Below, in pieces: positions 57,235 to 64,000 of a stretch of 64,000 bases of DNA (position 1 is the stretch's first letter; the number at the start of each line of letters is the position of its first letter). The translations under genes were made by a program, and so were the position numbers. Source of the DNA: Isoperla grammatica (lineage: Eukaryota > Arthropoda > Insecta > Plecoptera > Perlodidae); the NCBI GenBank assembly GCA_945910005.1, contig OX246737.1:76739665-76803664 (forward strand), read 5' to 3'. Under the pieces are notes generated by a model. It saw nothing but the letters and a program-made list of their open reading frames with translations. It ran no database searches and was not told where the DNA came from.

Positions 57235-57690
57235 TTACGGTTCGTTTCTTGGTCTACTAGGCCTATTCGTGCTTTTGACTGAAAGCAGAAAATCTAGACC
57301 CTCATCCGACCCCTCCTCCACCTCCGCTACTTTAGGTGACCGACATGCAGCTGCCCAATGGCCTACCTTCTTGCAATTGTTGCATTTTGACTTCTTGGCC
57401 GGGCATTTATCTAGCGGGTGGTTTTCCTTTCCACATCGAGGGCAAGATTTATCCGATGGTTTGGTATTAGGCTGATTAGAGCTATTTTTGGGCTTGTAAA
57501 TCTTCCTAACCATCTCTACAGTATCCTCCCTAGGCTCTGCCGCTGCCTCCTGACGTACAACCCCTTCTTGTTTACGTAGTCTCGCTGGCCCTAACCTTCG
57601 CTACTGCCTTCTCAAGTGTAAGTTCAGAATCCATCTGAAGGATTTCAGAATTCCTATGATTATTCTGTCACGGATTAAGACTAATCCATA
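57235..57690 (-). pseudogene. Ty3/gypsy gag remnant with zinc knuckles
   Basis: The 92-codon end of a gag frame carries CPRCGKENHPLDKC and CNNCKKVGHWAAAC, two zinc knuckles followed by an acidic stretch. Further upstream in shifted frames are IRDRIIIGI and MDSELTLEKAVAKVRASE, the capsid-end motif common in animal gypsy gag. At least two frameshifts (near 57660 and 57590) separate the pieces. No LTR or pol is adjacent, so this is an isolated fragment, and not the same family as the element at 25956. Confidence 0.75.
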
Positions 57691-58510
57691 TTAGAAAATT
57701 ATGATTCTTTTTCCCAATTTTATCACACAGTTTGATTAATTATATGACCCTTGATGTAAATAAAGTAGAATTTAATTTTTTTGGCATGTTTTTTGGACTG
57801 TCCCGAAAGTTTTAAAAGGCAAAACGAGTAGTTCATTTTAAGAAAAAGTTCTGCTCTTAAAGACATAAGTTTTTTAACACGAAATAAAGCTTCTTTTATA
57901 AATGATATCAGAAAATTTCCGTCCAATATCTTTAGTAGTTTAGTTGTTATGATTTTTTTAATGTACCGCTGCAAACGTGTCTAGAGATAGCCTATGTTTA
58001 GTCCAACCTAAGTAATGTAAATACGATGAAAAGGTATATTTTTATATAATGAGGTTCCTCGCGGAACCCTTACCTTGAATCTGCAATTTAAATCATAACG
58101 ATATCACCATGATTGTTTGAGAAAATGAGTATCTGCTGATGCCATGTAAATTACTCCGAAAATCGTCTCATGTCGCGGCCAGCCGAGTGGCTCACGCGTG
58201 GCAGGTAGTGAAGCGAGCGGCGTTCTTGGCAACTCGGGCGACCTGCTATACAAACACTTCCGAGCGGTGCAGCGCGCGAGGTTTGACAAGTGGTTTCAAG
58301 TGTCGGAGTTCAAGAAAGCAGAGCTCGGTGTTGTGTCAGTCGAATCTGAAGTGTGATTCGAATGTGTGGTGCATCGATAACCCAGTGTGTATTATATTGA
58401 TAATTATTGATAATTATTGATGACACGTCAAATATTACAATTTAGTTTCTTATATAATTGTGTGCTCACTGCTCAATGATAGTTAATAGTTAATAAAGGT
58501 AGGCGACATA
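57691..58510. other. Non-coding; GC-rich zone at 58170-58350
   Basis: The GC-rich stretch lies just upstream of the small exon candidate at 58511 and could be its promoter or 5' UTR. No core promoter motif stands out. Confidence 0.3.
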
Positions 58511-58638
58511 ATGGGTAGGCGAGGAAACCCTCGTAATCAAGGGTGGTCCAGGAAACGCAACAAGCAATCTTGTCAAGTGGCACAAAAGGAGAAGAAAGAG
58601 AGTTTGGAAGCCTCTCTGGAAACTAGTTCACCCACAAG
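58511..58638 (+). CDS. Candidate first exon of an unrecognised gene
   Basis: ATG 58511 in a fair context (ACATAATGG) opens 42 codons with a very basic start (MGRRGNPRNQGWSRKRNKQS) and then KEKKESLEASLETS, ending at a strong donor (ACAAG/GTAAGG, 58639). Basic N-termini of this kind occur in DNA- or RNA-binding proteins. It lies on the same strand as the YqaJ exon at 60884 and might be its first exon, but I could not find a phase-compatible second exon. Confidence 0.3.
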
Positions 58639-60214
58639 GTAAGGGACATTCAGCCTAACTAACATATGACCCCCCCTGTAAATTCCCTGCCAGTCTCCTA
58701 ATGGCTCAGGGCGTAAGTCAGAATCAGAATACGCTCCGTCACTACCTTCTACTTCAAAAAGGTATTTATTTCCACCTAATTGTTTAATAATGCAATTATA
58801 TAAAAACGGGTCAAACGGGTCGTAAGAGGCGACGAAAGGAGACCCCCCCCCCCCTTCCACTGTCCCACTCAAGATTTCTCCTCCCACTTGGCCCTGCCCT
58901 CCCTTGCTGGACTCCCCTTATGACGACTCCCACGATATATATGGACCTGATTCGGAAGACGTCATATATGACCTAAGCTGTCGAGTACGTCGTTAAACAC
59001 CCCCAATAATAATATATATATAACTACACATTCTATTATTATCTACATAAGCTACACATTCCACTTGTTCGTACCATAGGTCGTGAGTTGAGTCTGTCGC
59101 TATTGAGTATCTGTTTTTGTAGACGACGCACTATAAAACAAACATCTCCCCACTTGACTGGATTGAATATATGTATCTGACCCCACAACAGTTATGAGAC
59201 AATATTTATGTGCGTACAAGTGCTTCGGAATGCTAGATCAGCTCCTGTTTGAAGCAGACACTGGCAGCTAAGAGCATGAGCGCGTAATGTAAATTCTACA
59301 AAAGATTCATCTCTTGGCGAATTCATTGAAACTAAAATGACGTTTCGTAGGAAGTCCAGGGACATTTGATGTCCCTATTCCCGTGAAATACTAGGTGTTT
59401 GGGGTATTGGGGTGGTTTCAGCTCGAATTGTCGGTGGCGGGTATTGAACCGGCGACCTTCCGGATCAGAGTGTCACGCCTTACGCATGAGTTAATGCAAG
59501 TAACAATAATTTATACTTTGCTACATACACCACACTTTATACTGAACGATGTTGTAGGCAAATCGGTAATTTATTGCAAACAAACATTTTTAAAATATTT
59601 TTTTGTGTTTATTTATTTTTTCTCTCACGGAATGAAATAACGTGATTTTCACTACATGTGGTGAGAAGATTACTCACAATAACCACTACAATAGAACTTA
59701 GAAGTAATCGTGTGCACTGCGCATCTTCCCTCCTCACACTGCCGCCTTGCTTTGACAGGCCCGGCAGCAGCTCCGTCGCCCGCACCCAGCGCGGTCAGGC
59801 CAGATCTCAAGTACCCCCCCACAAATATCAAGCAATGTTAAAAAGTAGTATTAGTGCTTATTTCATAAAATCGCGGCGATATATCGCAATAAAAATTGAA
59901 AATGCAATATCGAGACGATATTTTTTGAGCCGTATTATCGCGATGTATCGCGATAATTTTTTATTGTTGTTGCGATTATCGATATGGAATTTCATTGTTT
60001 GACATTTCTAATATATATATATATAAAAATACATTTAATATATATCATAACAATATAATATGTAAATTTTTCAATTTTCGCGGACATAAGTAATGTTATT
60101 GTTCACCATTTTCTGGGTTATGTCACACGATATAAATTGAGTAGGTGGTTTAGACTTACCCCACCTCACCCGATGTTTTGTAACTTATGTATCACTTGCA
60201 TCGTAAATATATAT
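58639..60214. other. Non-coding; poly-C near 58840 and a palindromic repeat at 59865-60000
   Basis: The segment 59870-60010 is built of GCGATATATCGC/TATCGCGAT words, the look of a hAT subterminal region. No left partner was found. Confidence 0.35.
59430..59492 (-). repeat. tRNA-derived remnant (B box)
   Basis: Minus strand has GGTTCAATACC preceded by a partial anticodon-like arm and flanked by GCCACCGAC. Too diverged to be a tRNA gene. Confidence 0.35.
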
Positions 60215-60527
60215 AGGGCACTAGCATCACCAAAAGACAACAATGAAACAAATGAATTGAATCGATGGACAAACAACAAGCTGTCAAAAAATAATTTCGT
60301 CTGATTTTGGAAAACAAAACAAAATCAAACAAATACACATACAAAACAAAACTTTCACTTAGTCGTTGTCTATCATTAATAGTTTTAAATGGCGAGTAGT
60401 TACTATTGCTACACTTGTTTTAATTTCTATGGTTGCAATTTTATTATTTTGACAGCTGATGGTTTGTCGTTGTCCATCAGTTCAATTCATTTGTTCCATT
60501 GTTGTCTTTCGGTGTTGCTAGTGCCCT
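60215..60527. mobile_element. MITE (313 bp) with long inverted ends
   Basis: AGGGCACTAGCATCACCAAAA at the left is mirrored by TTTCGGTGTTGCTAGTGCCCT at the right. The inverted similarity continues for about 80 bases (GACAACAATG.AACAAATGAATTGAA). It is flanked by TATATA-rich DNA, so the TSD is ambiguous. It shares an internal segment with the element at 54437. Confidence 0.85.
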
Positions 60528-60599
60528 ATATATATTATACTACGATAGCTGCCTACCATAAAAACACAAAAAGCATGTTTCACACATATACATATATGA

Positions 60600-60600
<1 letters not shown>

Positions 60601-60640
<40 letters not shown>

Positions 60641-60665
60641 GTAAAAATAATATAATAATAATAAT
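60601..60665. repeat. AAT trinucleotide microsatellite
   Basis: About 60 bases of AAT repeats with one AGTAAAAAT interruption. Open frames across it encode poly-Ile or poly-Tyr and are not genes. Confidence 0.95.
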
Positions 60666-60883
60666 GATTTATTAATAATAATACAACACATTAGCCTATT
60701 ACTCGCGAAGAAACCCAGCAATGTAACATAAAATATATTCATTATTTAGAAGCCAGTGTAGTATAAGAAGAATAACATATACATACAGTGTCTACAACCA
60801 AATAAATAAATGAATTAGTTCTGAAATAATACTAATGAGAGGAACGCACACCGAAGAATATACTGTACTTTCTGTGTTTTTAG

Positions 60884-61284
60884 GTACAAGGGCAGTTGGC
60901 CATAACTAAGAGGGCCCAAATTGCGACTTCATCGTGTACGCTTCTAATGCGTACTTTGTGGAGCGCATCTATACCGATGACGAATTGTGGACGCAAGTAA
61001 TGCTTCACAAATTGCAAGATTTTTATCTTCAATGCCTTCTACCTGAATTAGTCGATCCTCGAGTACCTAGAGGACTCGAAATAAGAGAACCTCCTGCGAT
61101 TCTAGAGGCACGTGTCGAACAGCAACATAAGCAACAGCTTGCCTCAAAGAAGAAAACCAAGCGGGCGGAGGCTAACCAATTAAAAATAAATTACTCTTCA
61201 GAAATCAAAGTCGCCACTCAAAGTCAAAAAGTTGAAAGAAGTCAAAAAGAAGAAATACGGGAAATAGAGCTAAACGTCTTCTAG
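60884..61284 (+). pseudogene. YqaJ-type nuclease, 3' terminal exon with frameshift
   Basis: An acceptor (TGTTTTTAG) precedes 60884. The exon begins VQGQLAITKRAQ, with the Q-x-Q motif of YqaJ/lambda-exonuclease-like domains. After a frameshift at about 60918 it continues CDFIVYASNAYFVERIY, DDELWTQVMLHKLQDFYL, CLLPELVDPRVPRG and IREPPAILEA. That run is the familiar end of YqaJ domains in invertebrate proteins of mobile origin. The basic tail ends at TAG 61282. The upstream catalytic residues must lie in exons that I do not find, so this is a partial copy, broken or mis-sequenced by one indel. Confidence 0.65.
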
Positions 61285-61835
61285 ACTTTGTGCTGTAGTA
61301 TTTTTCCCGCCTTGGTAACACCTGTAAAATCCCCACAAACCCGCGTGTGTTTTTTGTACATAATCGTTGGCGTACGATCAATCAGTGAATAATTACATAT
61401 GTTTTCTAATTAGTAATCATACCTCAAGTTATAGACACTATAAAGACAATCGTAGTTTTAAGTATTTTTCCATTTACTTTTCTTTTCTTTATTGTGTTAT
61501 TTGTGTTGTATGTATTACCGACTACCCTCTCCGCCCGCCGAAACGCGTCGCCCTCTGATTGGTCAGTTTCCTCCTAACAATGTTTTGGCGGGCCGGGGTG
61601 GGTATGAATAGAGCGAGCTGGACAAGGGCTACCTCAATGGTTCAGATATTCTTGCCATTCACACGTCACACTGTTGCTTCGGTTATGCCTGGCACTTGTG
61701 ACTCTCACAGTAGTTCGGTTATGCCTGTACGTGCGTATCCTGCCTAATCTCACATCTGTAAATAAACCACCCTGTTACTCAACCTACGTCACGATTCTCA
61801 TTTTTACATACCAAAATTACCCACCATACGAACTT
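61285..61835. other. Non-coding; poly(A) signal-like AATAAA at 61759
   Basis: GTTCGGTTATGCCTG is repeated (about 61680 and 61713). TAAATAAACCACC near 61757 could be a poly(A) signal for a plus-strand transcript such as the YqaJ exon's. Confidence 0.3.
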
Positions 61836-61975
61836 CTAGTCTATGACCGTCTGGAACTTCGGGAACTTCGAGTCTATGACCGTCTGGAACTTCTAGTCTA
61901 TGACCGTCTGGAACTTCTAGTCTATGACCGTCTGGAATTTCGGGAACATCCAGTCTATGACCGTCTTGACCTCCG
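61836..61975. repeat. Minisatellite, 24/36-bp units
   Basis: CTAGTCTATGACCGTCTGGAACTT and variants occur about five times; a 12-base insertion GGGAACTTCGAG makes 36-bp units. As all periods are multiples of three, frames stay open on both strands. Confidence 0.9.
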
Positions 61976-62067
61976 AGCGTCTGTAGTCTATAGTTTCCCT
62001 TGGCGTCTCGACGCTCGACTGTTCCTAGCCTTCTCCTCCAGCTCCGGCAGCTCATTGCCATCTTTCC

Positions 62068-62091
62068 ACCCCCCCCCCCCCCCCCCCCCCG
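62068..62091. repeat. Poly-C homopolymer (about 22 bases)
   Basis: An uninterrupted C run. Similar C or G runs occur near 21371, 24386, 40590, 44724, 56488, 62750, 63058 and 63589. Confidence 0.95.
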
Positions 62092-62722
62092 CGAGCCCGC
62101 GTACACGGTCCACGTAGACGAGGGTGCTCGCAACAACACCGTCATGTTGATTTGTTATAAGGAAATTCGTTTAGTTTTATTCTTGACGTATATATATATA
62201 ATTATATATAGTGTAACTAAATAGTTCTGGATCTCGAATGTTAGAATTTAGGTTAGTGGTTCTCAACTGTTGGTATGCGTACCCCAAGCGGCACACGCGA
62301 TGTACTGCATGAATAACCGTGTAAATATTGTTTATTAGTTCGAACTGGTTTATGTTTACTTCGTTACTATATCACTTGGCACGTTGTTCGTATTATATTT
62401 TAATTGAACAAATTATTGCTATATATCTTCGTTCTTGTTTGTAATACACTAAATGTATTACAATTGTGCGTGTCAACCATAATATAAAACACGCTATATA
62501 GTGGCACGCTATATAGTGGCACGCTCTCCCCTACCTGTTGGCAACGTTTGTTAAAGCGGGCCCTCTCGTAGATAACGTTTCTACGGGCCAAAAATGGTTT
62601 TCCAAACGTTCCACAACTGTGGAGTAGTTGTCTAGCTCATCTGCCGTTAAGCCTATACGTACTAGGACATCCTCAGCCCAGTAGCGCCGGAAGTTAATCT
62701 TGCTAGGGGGGGCACATGAAGA

Positions 62723-63093
62723 CAGTGGCATATCCGAGAATTGACCATGGGGGGGGGGGGGGGTTGTCAAACATCCCAACCAGGAAGGGGTCTGGGGCGA
62801 AAGCCTCAGCCGCTGGAGGGCTTTTCACCAAAGCCGTTTTTTGTTTTTCACGTGTGACGTTTTAAACGCCTGTGAACAATCGTATAATGTCAAAGAGTAG
62901 GTTTCTTATTCTTATTCTTTGTTCTTCATTATTCTTATATTCTCTTTTTCTTATTGAATTTGGCTATGAATCAAGGGATATCGAATTTCTTTATCAAGTC
63001 TTGACACAGGCGTCCCTAAGATTGGAAACTGTTCCTTCTCTTCGTGTACTTTTTTTTTGGGGGGGGGGGGGGGGGGCCTTGGATATGCCACTG
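62723..63093. mobile_element. hAT MITE (371 bp) with internal poly-G, near-perfect TSD
   Basis: CAGTGGCATATCCGAG at the left and, inverted, CAGTGGCATATCCAAG at the right. Flanks CATGAAGA (62715-62722) and CATGAAGG (63094-63101) match at 7 of 8 positions. Poly-G tracts lie just inside both ends (62750 and 63058). Confidence 0.82.
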
Positions 63094-63761
63094 CATGAAG
63101 GTGACGTGCGTCAAGCGCGTGTCCTCGACCTATACGGTTCTGCCTAAGCTGCCGGAGTGATTATAGTTGTGTTATTACATATTACAGGGGTAACGATTGC
63201 ACGACTGCAAGTGTAAAGTATAGACAATGCGGGAAACCGGGGGGGTTTGGGGGGCATAGCCCCCCATTTTTGCCCCCGCAACATTTTTTAGGGTGTTTTG
63301 TCACGAACACGTTCAAATGGCTTTGGAGAGGGGTCGGGGGGTTGAGGACCCGTTCTAAAATAATACTCTGGTGTGGAAAACCAAACGTTGAAACCATTAC
63401 TTTATAAATAAATACATTGGATGAACAAATACAAAGTATACAAAACAACGTTCATCATAAATCGCAAATACACATAAAATTAAAATCGATACAAATTATT
63501 GCCAGTATGACATACCGTCGGTATTTTTAGTAACTATATGCATACCCGCTCATACCGCCCCATTTTAACCACTGGTTGGCGTTGAGAGGGGGGGGGGGGA
63601 AGGAGGGGTGGCTACGGCTAGGCTGCATTCCGATGTAACTCTAATTATGCCACTGTGTACAATAACAAAAAAGGTAAAAATAATATTCTCTGGAAATTCA
63701 GCATACAAAACTAATTGCGCAATGATTGTTACACCAAAACATGCGCACATCCTTTGACTAC

Positions 63762-63818
63762 TACTACTACTACTACTACTACTTGTACCTCTAAAAAGTA
63801 ACACTTCATATCAACACT

Positions 63819-63865
<47 letters not shown>

Positions 63866-63885
63866 TATTATTATTATTATTTTAT
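63762..63885. repeat. ACT and ATT trinucleotide microsatellites
   Basis: ACTACTACT at about 63762-63783, and ATTATTATT at about 63822-63882. The rest of 63100-64000 is non-coding with G-rich runs. Confidence 0.93.
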
Positions 63886-64000
63886 TGTTGCAATACATAC
63901 AAACTCGGTCAAAACCGGCATAAACATGTTGTACGGACACAAATGTCAAGTATTTCCATGTGTTTACCTTATTAAAATCTACTTAGAACTACTTAATATT

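Noticed and set aside
58694..58814. Possible second exon after 58638 (SPNGSGRKSESEYAPS)
   Set aside because: The splice phase of the upstream exon (two bases left over) does not fit this frame, and the opposite strand is equally open.
62254..63574. Larger hAT enclosing the 62723 MITE (AGTGGTTCTCAA ... TTTTAACCACTG)
   Set aside because: Ends look hAT-like, but the flanking 8-mers match at only about half the positions.

Overview
This window is a stretch of animal nuclear DNA with introns, low gene density and many repeats, most likely from an aquatic invertebrate. The grounds are: spliced coding exons with canonical GT/AG borders; a terminal exon set of the animal receptor pseudokinase PTK7 (insect relative: off-track); BEL/Pao, Ty3/gypsy and non-LTR retroelements; many hAT, pogo/Tigger and PIF/Harbinger-type DNA transposons with intact target-site duplications (TSDs); and extreme local enrichment of the palindromic word TAGGCCTA. 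No prokaryotic operon, CRISPR array or viral genome is present. I cannot name the species.

Layout. 0.7-1.3 kb: probable 3' terminal exon of an unrecognised minus-strand gene. 2.8-6.4 kb: Harbinger-like element (TSD TAA) with a decayed transposase first exon, a tandem repeat and a TATA-type promoter. 6.8-7.9 kb: hAT element with a perfect 8-bp TSD. 8.0-17.7 kb: minus-strand BEL/Pao element whose pol is split by a minus-strand LINE (8.3-12.2 kb) and by a 533-bp MITE (14.25-14.78 kb, TSD TTA). 19.4-21.6 kb: two direct repeats and two hAT MITEs. 22.0-33.9 kb: the last three coding exons of PTK7 on the plus strand. The 9.7-kb intron between the last two holds a pogo-type MITE, a 68-bp tandem array and a complete gypsy element (25956-32597, TSD AATAC) itself split by two hAT elements. 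34.4-39.8 kb: a 5.4-kb region bounded by imperfect inverted ends and ACTATAG-rich arrays, inside which I can assemble a five-exon minus-strand gene for a BEN-domain protein. 42.2-42.9 kb: LINE fragment. 44.6-47.3 kb: a Tigger/pogo transposon with a decayed but recognisable spliced transposase ending in a PCNA-box-like motif. 48-63 kb: MITEs, large inverted repeats, tRNA-derived sequences, a gypsy gag remnant, a terminal exon of a YqaJ-type nuclease gene (60.9-61.3 kb), minisatellites and homopolymer tracts.

How it fits together. The only clear conserved host gene is PTK7 (Wnt/planar cell polarity co-receptor). Its upstream exons (Ig domains, transmembrane segment) are not visible in the 22 kb before the first exon seen, so its introns are large and transposon-filled. 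Most of the rest records successive insertions, and their TSDs allow a relative chronology: gypsy into PTK7, then two hATs into gypsy; LINE and TTA-MITE into BEL. The least ordinary item is the BEN-domain gene enclosed by inverted, ACTATAG-rich ends.

All calls are made by eye from the sequence. No alignment or database search was run.
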